The notes under the pieces: model-generated
The model's database searches: none
Seen by the model: only the letters and a program-made list of their open reading frames with translations
What the model was told of the DNA's origin: nothing
Source: Oscarella lobularis
Taxonomy: Eukaryota; Porifera; Homoscleromorpha; Homosclerophorida; Oscarellidae
Direction of reading: 5' to 3'
NCBI RefSeq assembly: GCF_947507565.1
Contig: NC_089176.1
Location: forward strand, 2,604,001-2,668,000
Length of the DNA: 64,000 nucleotides
Translations under genes and position numbers: made by a program
Shown here: piece by piece, positions 33,024 to 60,900 of the stretch
Position numbering within the stretch: position 1 is the stretch's first letter
Layout: every line of letters starts with the position of its first letter

Positions 33024-34378
33024 ATGGAAAACCAGAACTCGTATTCCGTCGCGATGCGACCGCCGCGCGTTCCTATGTGCGCGGCCTGCCGAAATCACGG
33101 CCAAATCGCGCGACTTCGCGGCCATAAGAAGTTGTGCCCCTACCGCAATTGCAGCTGCAAAAAGTGCATCCTCATCGCCGAGCGACGCAAAGTGATGGCC
33201 GCCCAAGTGGCGTTGAGACGCCAACAAGAGCAGGCAACCAAATCCGGCGAGAAAGCGACGGCCAAAGAGGAGGGTCAGTTTTACCGCGCTAAATTGCTAC
33301 ATGTTGCACGCAGCTGCACGAAAACGCGAAACCGATTTAGAAAAGCCTCCGAACTAAAGTCTAAACTTGCTACACGCGGTCGTAACACAAAAGCCCCGTG
33401 GGAAAAGTCGATATAATCGCGCTTCAAACGTTATTTTGACGACGGGGTCTCTTTGATGTGCAAAGGCACGCCAAAGGACGATCGTCTTTTTTTCTTCCTT
33501 TGGTACTCTAACTGTGTCGTTTAGGTACAGATACAGAAGAAAAACGAGCTTTTTCAACAGAGCCCCCATCGACTTTCGCGTCCGAGACGGTAACGGTCGA
33601 TCAACCAGCCGTCCAAGCGATCTCTCCGCCCTCTTCCCTCTCCGCCAACCGACCGCAATCTCAATCTGCCCATCTACCACCGCTGCCACCCACCTACGGT
33701 TCCCCGGCGTTCGTTTCGCTACAGCAACGACACGAGACTGTGCCGACCACCCACGGATCTGCAACGGCGTTGAACGCGGCACGTGCGGCGACGATGCCGT
33801 GGACTCCGCCTCCAGCGACACCGTCGCCGTACGTTTGGTGGATGCCACCGCGACCCCCACCGCCGTCGCCGGCTTCGTATTCTCGTTGCTACGCGACGGC
33901 GGCGACACCGTTGAGTCACTTCAGCCCCGCTTTTACGACGACGACGGCAACGACGCCGCCGGTTCAACATGCCATTCCGCCGATCGCGAGCTTTTTGTCG
34001 CCGTGGTCGCCGACGCTCGGCGGAACCGACAACGATCGTCTCGCTTCGCCGATCGTCGGATCGGTGATACCGAGCGGCAGATGCAACGGCGCGGGCGGAA
34101 CGTCTGCGTTTGCGCCGTTCAACAAACAAAGTGAAGCGAAAGTCTACGGTTCGACGATCGACGACGGGAGTCGATGCAACAGCGCGAACAGCATGCTGAC
34201 GAACGCGAGCACATGTTCGCCGTCGCCTCAGCCCGTCATCGATTCCGATACGGATCGGCCGCCGCCGCCGTCATCGCAGCTGCCGTCGATTAGATACAAC
34301 GCGATGTTCGTCGCGGCGACGAACTGCGCGACGACGACGACGGGGACCTACGATCCGATTCGAGGAAACGAGTACTAG
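33024..34378 (+). CDS. DM-domain (DMRT) transcription factor
   Basis: Exon 1 is 33024-33273 and exon 2 is 33525-34378, joined in phase 1 (GAG GAG G|GTCAGT ... tttag|GT), giving 367 aa. Residues about 15-70 are a complete DM domain: CAACRNHG (C19, C22, H25), GHKKLC (H34, C38), CSCKKC (C43, C45, C48) and [16 protein letters not shown]. This is the intertwined zinc module that binds the DNA minor groove; these proteins act in sex and tissue differentiation in animals. I chose the ATG at 33024 because it starts MENQNS just before the domain. The rest is Pro/Ser/Thr-rich and low in complexity, with no DMA domain seen. The intron has a short in-frame read-through of about 47 codons. Confidence 0.88.
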
Positions 34379-34503
34379 AGTTCTCGAAGCGCACGAAAAA
34401 GACTTGATTAACATAACGTCGAAAAGGTTTCGCATGAACGCATTGTGTACTGTACGAACGTCAGCGTGTACCGAAATGACAATTCCGAGTCTTACCACAC
34501 TGT

Positions 34504-40569
<6,066 letters not shown>

Positions 40570-40803
40570 TATGTCGGCACGCGGCGACTTCGCTACGAGC
40601 CTGCGCAGTGCGCCTTCTTTTTTTCCACTCACGATGAGTCACTCGATATGCCCACTCGAAATAGGTATGAGGTGACATCCAAAAAAAGTGCTTTACTTTA
40701 AATCTAACCAAAATCTCGTTGGTACTGTAGCTGTGCAGCACCGATATTACTTCCTCAAATCAACACAAAGAATAAACTTTAATAGGGTTCGCAAAAAGCT
40801 GAA
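40570..40803. other. Spacer between ABCC genes 1 and 2
   Basis: The 234 bp hold the promoter of gene 1 and the 3' end of gene 2. No other gene. Confidence 0.6.
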
Positions 40804-48634
<7,831 letters not shown>

Positions 48635-48963
48635 TGCCTCCGCAAGCTAAAGCGTCCGTAGCCGTAGATCCTGTAGTTTTAGAATTCTTCCGCGCTCTCG
48701 ACCGTGAGTCAGCGGGAGTCAGCAGCGTGGCGTGGCCGGCGTGGCTCAGCTCCGGCTCGCGCTACCCTCGGTGTTGATGGGTATGTGGGTGGAGCCAACT
48801 CGATTAGGTATGAGACAGGAGTAACGCTTTTCATAACGTAGAATGTTAAAATCTAACCAATTCGCCACTTTGTGGAACTGTAGCCGTCCGGCTGTGATCA
48901 CAGTACCGACACTTTTTCGTCAAATTAATTAAAACAAAGAAGAGATAAAATGAACTTGCAGAA
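48635..48963. other. Spacer between ABCC gene 2 and the broken third copy
   Basis: Promoter side of gene 2 and 3' flank of the third copy; partly similar to 40730-40803. No gene. Confidence 0.5.
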
Positions 48964-49430
<467 letters not shown>

Positions 49431-50002
49431 ATCCTCTCGTCCTTATATTTTATCTGCTTAACCTTATAGTGCAACGGCGTTCAATTTCATCGTTATATCA
49501 GAGTTCCCACTTTCTATCTAACCTGTAATTTTTTGGAAACAACTGCCACCGCCGTGTTGAGAGGTATCAACACGGCCAAACCGGCGAGAGTGAACACGCC
49601 GATCGTTTCCCACAAGAAAAACATTGCCAAGATGATTTGAAACGGTGCCGATCAAACCATTTGAATACAAGGCATGAGATCGAGAAAATGTCTAGCGTCC
49701 ACTGCCATCAGATTCACGATCTCGCCCACGGTCGACGCCCTTTCAGATTGATTATTCATTCGCAACGCCTGGATAAGAAAAAAAGTTCATACTTTTACGT
49801 TGGAAACACATTTTTTTTTCTCTACCTTTCGACATACGGCGCTGATGATTGCCGTCTTGACGCGAATTCCCGTGTGAGATAACATCGATGGAAGTACACT
49901 GTACTGATGCAAAAGAAGGGACTGCGCTTGAGCGCTGAAGAAGAGAAGAACGGAGTAGACGTAACCGCGTCACACGGGAATCGATTTGTCCTTCGTAAAG
50001 TT
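49431..50002 (-). pseudogene. Third ABCC copy: TMD1 fragment
   Basis: Matches 46364-46930 of gene 2, covering the end of the 66-nt exon, the 255-nt TMD1 exon and most of the 178-nt exon. It carries small indels: a 9-bp loss near 49550, and 2-bp and about 5-bp insertions near 49880-49905 that break the frame. It runs directly into the 41-bp satellite. Confidence 0.85.
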
Positions 50003-50478
50003 AAGGCCTAAATATTAAATTGAGGGCCTAATCTTCGATTCTTAGAGAAAAAATTTTAAATTGAGGGCCTAATCTTCGATTCTTAAGAATCAAAGATTAG
50101 GCCCTCAATTTAAAATTTAGGCCCCAAGAATCGAAGATTAGGCCCTCAATTCAATATTTAGGCCCTAAGAATCAAAGATTAGGCCCTCAATTTAATATTT
50201 ATGCCCTTAGAATCGAAGATTAGGCTCTCAATTTAATATTTAGGCATTTAGAGTCAAAGATTAGGCCCTCAATTTAATATTTTGCCTCTAATAATCAAAG
50301 ATTAGGCCCTCAATTTAATATTTATGCCCTAGGAATCGAAGATTAGGCTCTCAATTTAATATTTAGGCTTTTGGAATCAAAGATTAGGCCCTCAATTTAA
50401 AATTTTGGCCCTAAGAATCGAAGATTAGGCCCTCAATTTAATATTTAGGCCCTAAGAATCAAAGATTAGGTCCTTAAT
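50003..50478. repeat. 41-bp satellite, left block (mostly inverted)
   Basis: The first two units read in the same sense as the main array. At about 50084 the sense flips through a palindromic junction (CCTAATC...GATTAGG), and the remaining units are reverse complement. About 11-12 units. Confidence 0.9.
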
Positions 50479-51191
50479 TTATTCCCTGGTGGGAGGGTCT
50501 CTCAAACGTGATCGGCCAAAATCGGAAAGTGTCTGTCGGTCTGTCGGTATACCCTGACGTCACAATCGCACTTAGACCAATCAGACATACAGGTGCCTTT
50601 ATGACATCACAGTCATTGTGATGTCATACTCTCCCGTATTTTGAACACAATTGCTGGCGAAAAGGTGACGTCACAGTAGATAGATAGTAACCCCGGATTG
50701 TGTACTAAGTTCTGGAACGCGTACGTATGTAGGCATAGGCTACTATTAAACACAACTGGCACATAACAATTGAGCTTTATTAGTAACGCTCATCGAGGGA
50801 ACACAGTAAAGGAGCACGTTGGGTTTGTCGTGCTGCGAGCCAAGCTCGCAGCACGCAAACCCAACTGCGAGCTGATAACGTGCCACTTGATCATGCACCC
50901 GAGTGGGGGCAAGGGAAGGGTAGCTCTGTGTCACCTTTACTCGACAGGTGAATCGCTCCTTTGATATATACATGTAAATAGAACACCTGAAATCTGTAGA
51001 GTAAAGGCATAGCCACCAGGTGCCCCATTCCCATTTTTACAGAAGTAGACATATTTCCGGGCCGATAAAGGTGTGGTTAGGCAATGTGATGCCCATAATG
51101 CACATGCTGTAGGCACTAATAGAGATCGGCTGCTAAGGGTGTTCGTGGATCACATGATGGCTAACAACGGGCCATCATTATCTTGTGTTTA
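50479..51191. other. Unique segment inside the satellite, with strong hairpins
   Basis: About 710 bp unrelated to the satellite on either side, without a credible gene. It has an 11-bp-arm hairpin at 50601-50627 (ATGACATCACA / TGTGATGTCAT) and a much stronger one at 50818-50865. Short TGACGTCA-like sites (GACGTCAC near 50554 and 50667) also occur. It may be a remnant of a non-autonomous mobile element; no transposase is present. Confidence 0.5.
50818..50865. repeat. Long hairpin, 21-bp stem with one bulge
   Basis: Arms GTTGGGTTTG-T-CGTGCTGCGAG and CTCGCAGCACG-CAAACCCAAC around a 5-base loop CCAAG. Confidence 0.8.
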
Positions 51192-54100
51192 GCCCCTAAG
51201 AATCGAAGATTAGGCCCTCAATTTAATATTTAGGCCTTAAGGCCTAAATATTAAATTGAGGACCTAATCTTTGATTCCTAGGGCCTAAATACTAAATAGA
51301 GGGCCTAATCTTCGATTCTTAGGGCCTAAATATTAAATTGAGGGCCTAATCTTTGATTCTTAGAAGCTAAACATTAAATTGAAGACCTAATCTTTGATTC
51401 TTAGGGCCTAAATATTAAATTGAGGGCCTAATCTTCGATTCTTAAGGCCTAAATTTTAAATTGAGGGCCTAAACTTTGATTCTAAAGGACTAAATATTAA
51501 ATTGAGGGCCTAATCTTCGATTCCTGGGGCCTAAATATTGAATTGAGGGCCTAATCTTCGATTCTTGGGGCCTAAATTTTAAACTGAGGGCCTAATCTTT
51601 GATTCTTAAGGGCTAAACATTAAATTAAGGACCTAATCTTTGTTTCTTAGGGCCTAAATAGTAAATTGAGGGCCTAATCTTTGACTCTAAAGGCCTAAAT
51701 ATTAAATTGAGGGCCTAATCTTAGATTCTTAGGGCCTAAATATTAAAATGAGGGCCTAATCTTCGATTCTTAGGGCCTAAATATTAAATTGAGGGCTTAA
51801 CCTTTGATTCTTAAGGGTTAAATATAAAATTGAGGGCCTAATCTTTGATTCTTAGGACCTAAATATTAAATTGAGGGCCTAATCTTCGATTTTTAGGGCC
51901 TAAATTTTAAATTGAGGACCTAATCTTTGATTCTAAAGGACTAAATATTAAATTGAGGACCTAATCTTTGATTCTTAGAGGCTAAATATTAAATTGAGCG
52001 CCTAATCTTCGATTCTTAGGGCCTAAATTTTAAATTGAGGGCCTAATCTTTGATTCTTAAGGGCTAAACATTAAATTAAGGACCTAATCTTTGTTTCTTA
52101 GGGCCTAAATATTAAATTGAGGACATAATCTTCGATTCTTTAGGCCTAAATTTTAAATTGAGGGCCTAATCTTTGATTCTTAGGGCTTAAAGTTCAAATT
52201 GAGAGCCTAAACTTTCATTCTTAGGGGCTAAACATTAAATTGAGGACCTAATCTTTGATTCTTAGAGCCTAAATATTAAATTGAGGGCCTAATCTTCGAT
52301 TATTAGGGCCTAAATATTTAATTGAGGGCCTAATCTTCGATTCTTAGGGGCTAAACATTAAATTGAGGACCCAATCTTTGATTCTTAGAGCCTAAATAGT
52401 AAATTGAGGACCTAATCTTCCATTCTTAAGGACTAAATATTAAATTGAGGGCCTAATCTTCGATTCCCGGGGCCTAAATATTGAATTGAGGGCCTAATCT
52501 TCGATTCTTGGGGCCTAAATTTTAAATTGAGGGCCTAATCATTGATTCTTAAAACCTAAATTTTAAATTGAGGGCCTAATCTTTGATTCTTAAGGGTTAA
52601 ATATTAAATTGAGGGCCTAATCTTCGATTCTTAGGGCCCAAATACTAAATTGAGGACATAATCTTCGATTCTTAGGACCTAAATATTGAATTGAGGACAT
52701 AATCTTCGATTCTTAGGGCCTAAATATTAAATTGAGGGCCTAATCTTTGATTCTAAGGGGCTAAACATTAAATTGAGGACCTAATCTTTGATTCTTAGGG
52801 CCTAAATATTAAATTGAGTGCCTAATCTTTGATTCGTAAAAGTTAAATATTAAATTGAGGGCCTAATCTTTGATTCTTAGGGCCTAAATATTAAATTGAG
52901 GTCCTAATCTTCGATTCTTAAGGCCTAAATTTTAAACTGAGGGCCTAATTTTTGATTCTTAAGGGCTAAATATTAAATTGAGGGCCTAATCTTTGATTCT
53001 TAGGAACTAAACATTAAATTGAGGACCTAATCTTTGATTCTTAAGGCCTAAATATTAAATTGAGAGCCTAATCTTTGATTCTTAGGGGCTAAACATTAAA
53101 TTGAGGACATAATCTTTGATTCTTAGGGCCTAAATATTAAATTGAGGGCCTAATCTTCGATTATTAGGGCTTAAATATTTAATTGAGGGCCTAATCTTCG
53201 ATTCTTAGGGGCTAAACATTAAATTGAGGACCCAATCTTTGATTCTTAGAGCCTAAATAGTAAATTGAGAACCTAATCTTCCATTCTTAAGGACTAAATA
53301 TTAAATTGAGGGCCTAATCTTCGATTCTTGGGGCCTAAATTTTAAATTGAGGGCCTAATCATTGATTCTTAAAACCTAAATTTTAAATTGAGGGCCTAAT
53401 CTTTGATTCTTAAGGGTTAAATATTAAATTCAGGGCCTAATCTTCGATTCTTAGGGCCTAAATATTAAATTGAGGTCCTAATCTTCGATTCTTAGGGCCT
53501 AAATTTTAAACTGAAGGCCTAATTTTTGATTCTTAAGGGCAAAACATTAAAATAAGGACCTAATCTTTGTTTCTTAGGGCCTAAATAGTAAATTGAGGGC
53601 TTAATCTTCGATTTTTAGGGCCTAAATTTTAAATTGAGGACCTAATCTTTGATTCTAAAGGACTAAATATTAAATTGAGGGCCTAATCTTCGATTCTTAG
53701 GGCCTAAATACTAAATTGAGGACATAATCTTCGATTCTTAGGACCTAAATATTGAATGGAGGGCCTAATCTTCGATTCTTGAGGCCAAAATTTTAAATTG
53801 AGGGCCTAATCTTTGATTCTTAAGGCCTAAATATTAAATTGAGAGCCTAATCTTTGATTCTTGAGGCCTAAATATTAAATTGAGGGCCTAATCTTCGATT
53901 CTAAGGGCCCAAATATTAAATTGAGAGCCTAATCTTCGATTCTTAGAGCCTAAATTTTAATTTAAGGACCTAATTTTTAATTCTAAAAAACAAAAAATTA
54001 AATTGAGGGCCTAATCTTTGATTCTTAGGGGCTAAACATTAAATTGAGGACCTAATCTTTGATTCTTAGGGCCTAAATATTAAATTGAGGGCCTAATCTT

Positions 54101-57100
54101 TGATTCTTACCGCCTAAATATTGAATTGAGAGCCTAATCTTCGATTCTTGGGGCCTAAATTTTAAATTGAGGGACTAATCTTTGATTCTTAAGGCCTAAA
54201 TATTAAATTGAGAGCCTAATCTTTGATTCTTAGGGGCTAAACATTAAATTGAGGACCTAATCTTTGATTCTTAGGGCCTAAATATTAAATTGAGGGCCTA
54301 ATCTTCGATTCTTAGGGCCTAAATATTAAATTGAGAACCTCGTCTTCGATTCTAAGGGCATAAATATTAAATTAAGGGCCTAATCTTTGATTCTTAAGAG
54401 CTAAACATTAAATTAAGGACCTAATCTTTGTTTCTTAGGGCCTGAATATTAAATTGAGGGCCTAATCTTCGATTCTTAGGGCCTAAATTTTAAATTGAAG
54501 GCCTAATCTTTCATTTTAAGGGCTAAACATTAAATTAAGGACCTAATCTTTGTTTCTTAGGGCCTAAATATTAAATTGAGGACTTAATCTTCGATTCTTA
54601 AGGCCTAAATTTTAAATTGAGGGCCTAATCTTTGATTCTTAGGGCTTAAAGTTCAAATTGAGGGCCTAATCTTCGATTCTTAGAACCTAAATATCAAATT
54701 GAGGACGTAATCTTTGATTCTTAGGGCCTAAATAGTAAATTGAGTGCTTAATCTTCGATTTTTAGGGCCTAAATTTTAAATTGAGGACCTAATCTTTGAT
54801 TCTAAAAGACTAAATATTGAATTGAGGGCCTAATCTTCGATTCTTAGGGCCTAAATATTAAATTGAGGACCTAATCTTCGATTCTTAGGGCCTAAATATT
54901 AAATTGAGGGCCTAATCTTCGATTCTTAGGGCCGAAATTTTAAACTGAGGGCCTAATCTTTGATTCTTAAGGGCGAAACATTAAATTAAGAACCTAATCT
55001 TTTTTTCTTAGACCCTAAATAGTAAATTGAGGACCTAATCTTCCATTCTTAAGGCCTAAATTTAAAATTGAGGGCCTAATCTTCGATTCTTAGGGCCTAA
55101 ATATTAAATTGAGGACATAATCTTCGATTCTTGGGGCCTAAATATTAAATTGAGGGCCTAATCTTTGATTCTAAGGAGCTAAACATTAAATTGAGGACCT
55201 CATCTTTGATTCTTAAGACCTAAATATTAAATTGAGTGCCTAATCTTTGATTCTTAGGGGCTAAACATTAAATTGAGGACCTAATCTTTGATTCTTAGGG
55301 CCTAAATATTAAATTGAGGGCCTAATATTCGATTCTTAGGGCCTAATTTTTAAATTGAGGACCTAATCTTTGATTCTAAAAGACTAAATATTAAATTGAG
55401 GGCCTAATCTTCGATTCTTAGGGCATAAATATTAAATTGCGGGCCTAATCTTCGATTCTTAGGGCCTAAATTTTAAACTGAGGGCCTAATCTTTGATTCT
55501 TAAGGGCTAAACATTAAATTAAGGACCTAATCTTTGTTTCTTAGGGCCTAAATAGTAAATTGAGGGCCTAATCTTTGACTCTAAAGGCCTAAATATTAAA
55601 TTGAGGGCCTAATCTTCGATTCTTAGGGCCTAAATATTAAAATGAGGGCCTAATCTTCGATTCTTAGGGCCTAAATTTTAAATTGAGGACCTAATCTTTG
55701 ATTCTTAAGGGTTAAATATTAAATTGAGGGCCTAATCTTCGATTCTTAGGGCCTAAATATTAAATTGAGGGCCTAATCTTCGATTCTTAGGGCCTAAATA
55801 TTAAAATGAGGGCCTAATCTTCGATTCTTAGGGCCTAAATTTTAAATTGAGGACCTAATCTTTGATTCTTAAGGGTTAAATATTAAATTGAGGGCCTAAT
55901 CTTCGATTCTTAGGGCCTAAATATTAAATTGAGGGCCTAATCTTCGATTCTTAGGGCCTAAATTTTAAATTGAAGGCCTAATCTTTAATTTTTAAGGGCT
56001 AAACATTAAATTAAGGACCTAATCTTTGTTTCTTAGGGCCTAAATATTAAATTGAGGACTTAATCTTCGATTCTTTAAGCCTAAATTTTAAATTGAGGGC
56101 CTAATCTTTGATTCTTAGGGCTTAAAGTTCAAATTGAGAGCCTAAACTTTCATTCTTAGGGGCTAAACATTAAATTGAGGACCTAATCTTTGATTCTTAG
56201 AGCCTAAATATTAAATTGAGGGCCTAATCTTCGATTATTAGGGCCTAAATATTTAATTGAGGGCCTAATCTTCGATTCTTAGGGGCTAAACATTAAATTG
56301 AGGACCCAATCTTTGATTCTTAGAGCCTAAATATTAAATTGAGGGCCTAATCTTCGATTCTTAGGGCCTAAATTATAAATTGAGGACCTAATCTTTGATT
56401 CTAAAGGACTAAATATTAAATTGAGGGCCTAATCTTCGATTCTTAGGGCCTAAATATTAAATTGAGGACATAATCTTCGATTCTTGGGGCCTAAATATTA
56501 AATTGAGGGCCTAATCTTTGATTCTAAGGAGCTAAACATTAAATTGAGGACCTCATCTTTGATTCTTAAGACCTAAATATTAAATTGAGTGCCTAATCTT
56601 TGATTCTTAGGGGCTAAACATTAAATTGAGGACCTAATCTTTGATTCTTAGGGCCTAAATATTAAATTGAGGGCCTAATATTCGATTCTTAGGGCCTAAT
56701 TTTTAAATTGAGGACCTAATCTTTGATTCTAAAAGACTAAATATTAAATTGAGGGCCTAATCTTCGATTCTTAGGGCATAAATATTAAATTGCGGGCCTA
56801 ATCTTCGATTCTTAGGGCCTAAATTTTAAACTGAGGGCCTAATCTTTGATTCTTAAGGGCTAAACATTAAATTAAGGACCTAATCTTTGTTTCTTAGGGC
56901 CTAAATAGTAAATTGAGGGCCTAATCTTTGACTCTAAAGGCCTAAATATTAAAATGAGGGCCTAATCTTCGATTCTTAGGGCCTAAATTTTAAATTGAGG
57001 ACCTAATCTTTGATTCTTAAGGGTTAAATATTAAATTGAGGGCCTAATCTTCGATTCTTAGGGCCTAAATATTAAATTGAGGGCCTAATCTTCGATTCTT

Positions 57101-60100
57101 AGGGCCTAAATATTAAAATGAGGGCCTAATCTTCGATTCTTAGGGCCTAAATTTTAAATTGAGGACCTAATCTTTGATTCTTAAGGGTTAAATATTAAAT
57201 TGAGGGCCTAATCTTCGATTCTTAGGGCCTAAATATTAAATTGAGGGCCTAATCTTCGATTCTTAGGGCCTAAATTTTAAATTGAAGGCCTAATCTTTAA
57301 TTTTTAAGGGCTAAACATTAAATTAAGGACCTAATCTTTGTTTCTTAGGGCCTAAATATTAAATTGAGGACTTAATCTTCGATTCTTTAAGCCTAAATTT
57401 TAAATTGAGGGCCTAATCTTTGATTCTTAGGGCTTAAAGTTCAAATTGAGAGCCTAAACTTTCATTCTTAGGGGCTAAACATTAAATTGAGGACCTAATC
57501 TTTGATTCTTAGAGCCTAAATATTAAATTGAGGGCCTAATCTTCGATTATTAGGGCCTAAATATTTAATTGAGGGCCTAATCTTCGATTCTTAGGGGCTA
57601 AACATTAAATTGAGGACCCAATCTTTGATTCTTAGAGCCTAAATATTAAATTGAGGGCCTAATCTTCGATTCTTAGGGCCTAAATTATAAATTGAGGACC
57701 TAATCTTTGATTCTAAAGGACTAAATATTAAATTGAGGGCCTAATCTTTGATTCTTAGGAACTAAACATTAAATTGAGGACCTAATCTTTGATTCTTAGG
57801 GCCTAAATATTAAATTGAGGGCCTAATCTTTGATTCTTAGCGGCTAAACATTAAATTCAGTACCTAATCTTTGATTCTTAGAGGCTAAATATTAAATTGA
57901 GCGCCTAATCTTCGATTCTTAGGGCCTAAATTTTAAATTGAGGGCCTAATCTTTGATTCTTAAGGGCGAAACATTAAATTAAGAACCTAATCTTTTTTCT
58001 TAGACCCTAAATAGTAAATTGAGGACCTAATCTTCCATTCTTAAGGCCTAAATTTAAAATTGAGGGCCTAATCTTCGATTCTTAGGGCCTAAATATTAAA
58101 TTGAGAACATAATCTTCGATTCTTGGGGCCCAAATATTAAATTGAGGGCCTAATCTTTGATTCTAAGGAGCTAAACATTAAATTGAGGACCTCATCTTTG
58201 ATTCTTAAGACCTAAATATTAAATTGAGTGCCTAATCTTTGATTCTTAGGGGCTAAACATTAAATTGAGGACCTAATCTTTGATTCTTAAGGCCTAAATA
58301 TTGAATTGACGGCCTAATCTTCGATTCTTGGGGCCTAAATTTTAAATTGAGGGCCTAATCTTTGATTCTTAAGGCTTAAATATTAAATTAGAGACTAATC
58401 TTTGATTCTAAGGAGCTAAACATTAAATTGAGGACATAATCTTCGATTCTTAGGGTCTAAATTTTAAATTGAGGGCCTAATCTTTGCTTCTTAGGGCCTA
58501 AAGTTCAAATTGAGGGCCTAATCTTCGATTCTTAGCGCCTAAATATCAAATTGAGGGCCTAATCTTTGATTCTTAGAGGCTAAAAATTAAATTGAGGACC
58601 TAATCTTTGATTCTTAAGGCCTAAATATTGAATTGAGGGCCTAATCTTCGATTCTTGGGGCATAAATTTTAAATTGAGGGACTAATCTTTGATTCTTAAG
58701 GCATAAATATTAAATTGAGAGCCTAAACTTTCATTCTTAGGGGCTAAACATTAAATTGAGGACCTAATCTTTGATTCTTAGAGCCTAAATATTAAATTGA
58801 GGGCCTAATCTTCGATTCTTAGGGCCTAAATATTTAATTGAGGGCCTAATCTTCGATTCTTAGAGCCTAAATATTAAATTGAGGGCCTAATCTTCGATTC
58901 TTAGGGCCTAAATTATAAATTGAGGACCTAATCTTTGATTCTAAAGGACTAAATATTAAATTGAGGGCCTAATCTTCGATTCTTAGGGCCTAAATATTAA
59001 ATTGAGGACATAATCTTTGATTCTTAGCGCCTAAATATTGAATTGAGAGCCTAATCTTCGATTGTTGGAACCCTAAATTTTAAATTGAGGGACTAATCTT
59101 TGATTCTTAAGGCCTAAATATTAAATTGAGAGACTAATCTTTGATTCGTAGGGGCTCAACATTAAATTGAGGACCTAATCTTTGATTCTTAGAGGCTAAA
59201 CATTAAATTGAGCGCCTAATCTTCGATTCTTAGGGCCTAAATTTTAAATTGAGGGCCTAATCTTCGATTCTTAGGGCCTAAATTTTAAATTGAGGGCCTA
59301 ATCTTTGATTCTTAAGGGTTAAATATTAAATTGAGGGCCTAATCTTCGATTCTTAGGGCCTAAATATTAAATTGAGGGCCTAATCTTCGATTCTTAGGGC
59401 CTAAATTTTAAATTGAAGGCCTAATCTTTGATCTTTAAGGACTAAACATTAAATTAAGGACCTAATCTTTGTTTCTTAGGGCCTAAATATTAAATTGAGG
59501 ACTTAATCTTCGATTTTTAAGGCCTAAATTTTAAATTGAGGACCTAATCTTTGATTCTAAAGGACTAAATATTAAATTGAGGGCCTAATCTTCGATTCTT
59601 AAGATCTAAATTTTAAATTGAGGGCCTAATCTTTGATTCTTAGGGCTTAAAGTTCAAATTGAGGGCCTAATCTTCGATTCTTAGAACCTATATATCAAAT
59701 TGAGGACGTAACCTTTGATTCTTAGGGCCTAAATATTAAATTGAGTGCCTAATCTTTGATTCTTAAAAGTTAAATATTAAATTGAGGGCCTAATCTTCGA
59801 TTCTTAGGGCCTACATTTTAAACTGAGGGCCTAATCTTTGATTTTTAAGGGCTAAACATTAAATTAAGGACCTAATCTTTGTTTCTTAGGGCCTAAATAG
59901 TAAATTGAGTGCTTAATCTTCGATTTTGAGGGCCTAAATTTTAAATTGAGGACCTAATCTTTGATTCTAAAAGACTAAATATTGAATTGAGGGCCTAATC
60001 TTCGATACTTAGGGCCTAAATATTAAATTGAGGACCTAATCTTCGATTCTTAGGGCCTAAATATTAAATTAAGAGCTTAACCTTTGATTCTTAAGGGTTA

Positions 60101-60712
60101 AATATAAAATTGAGGGCCTAATCTTCGATTCTAAGGGCCCAAATATTAAATTGAGAGCCTAATCTTTGATTCTTAGAGCCTAAATTTTAATTTAAGGACA
60201 TAATTTTTAATTCTAAAGGACTAAATATTAAATTGAGGGCCTAATCTTTGATTCTTAGGGCCTAAATATTAAATTGAGGGCCTAATCTTCGATTCTTAGG
60301 GCCTAAATTTTAAATTGAGGGCCTAATCTTTGATTCTAAAGGACTAAATATTAAATTGAGAGCCTAATCTTCTATTCATAGGGCATAAATATTAAATTCA
60401 GGGCCTAATCTTCGATTCTTAAGGCCTAAATATTAAATTGAGGGCCTAATCTTTGATTCTTAGGGGCTAAACATTAAATTGAGGACCTAATCTTTGATTC
60501 TTAGATGCTAAACATTAAATTGAGCGCCTAATCTTCGATTCTTAGGGCCTAAATTTTAAATTGAGGGCCTAATCTTCGATTCTTAGGGCCTAAATTTTAA
60601 ATTGAGGGCCTAATCTTTGATTCTTAGCGGCTAAATATTAAATTGAGGACCTAATCTTTGATTCTTAGGGCCTAAATTTTAAATTGAAAGCCTAATCTTT
60701 GATTCTTAATCA
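51192..60712. repeat. 41-bp satellite, main array (about 230 units)
   Basis: Head-to-tail 41-bp units, consensus GGGCCTAAATATTAAATTGA followed by GGGCCTAATCTTCGATTCTTA. The two halves both start GGGCCTAA, so the unit may itself be an old duplication. After one inverted unit (51192-51236) the array runs in one sense. Common variants are TTTGATTC for TTCGATTC, CTAAACATT for CTAAATATT, and GAGGAC for GAGGGC. Large blocks repeat at 1353 bp (33 units) and 1312 bp (32 units), for example around 55171/56524 and 55989/57301. Stops occur in every frame. No gene. Confidence 0.97.
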
Positions 60713-60900
60713 TCAATTTGAAAAATTGTTTTATAATTTATTGAAGACTGATAACTGACTGGAGGCCTCATAAACGTCAAGACGTCCTGACCGAGGAAGC
60801 CCTTACCGAATTTGAAGACGGCAGCGGCGAGCATTAGCCCCCCAAACGTTTTGGTGAGGGCCAAGGATAGAGACGGCGTTGCTGCTTTGGGGACACTCCG
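60713..60900 (-). pseudogene. Third ABCC copy: fragment beyond the satellite
   Basis: Matches 46931-47120 of gene 2 (the intron end and the exon encoding FGGLMLTAAVFKFGQDVLTFMGP). It has an insertion of about 15 bp near 60793 and ends at 60900. Together with 49431-50002 it shows the satellite sits at an intron of the third copy. Confidence 0.85.

Noticed and set aside
33354-34129. Arg-rich open frames antisense to the DMRT tail
   Set aside because: They arise from GC-rich codon use of the plus-strand exon, with no domain and no splice support.
50770-50973. Small open frames in the unique segment within the satellite
   Set aside because: They overlap the long hairpin on both strands and have no recognisable domain or context.
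51192-60712. CRISPR-like regular repeats
   Set aside because: Units abut without spacers and vary gradually; this is a tandem satellite in a eukaryotic genome.
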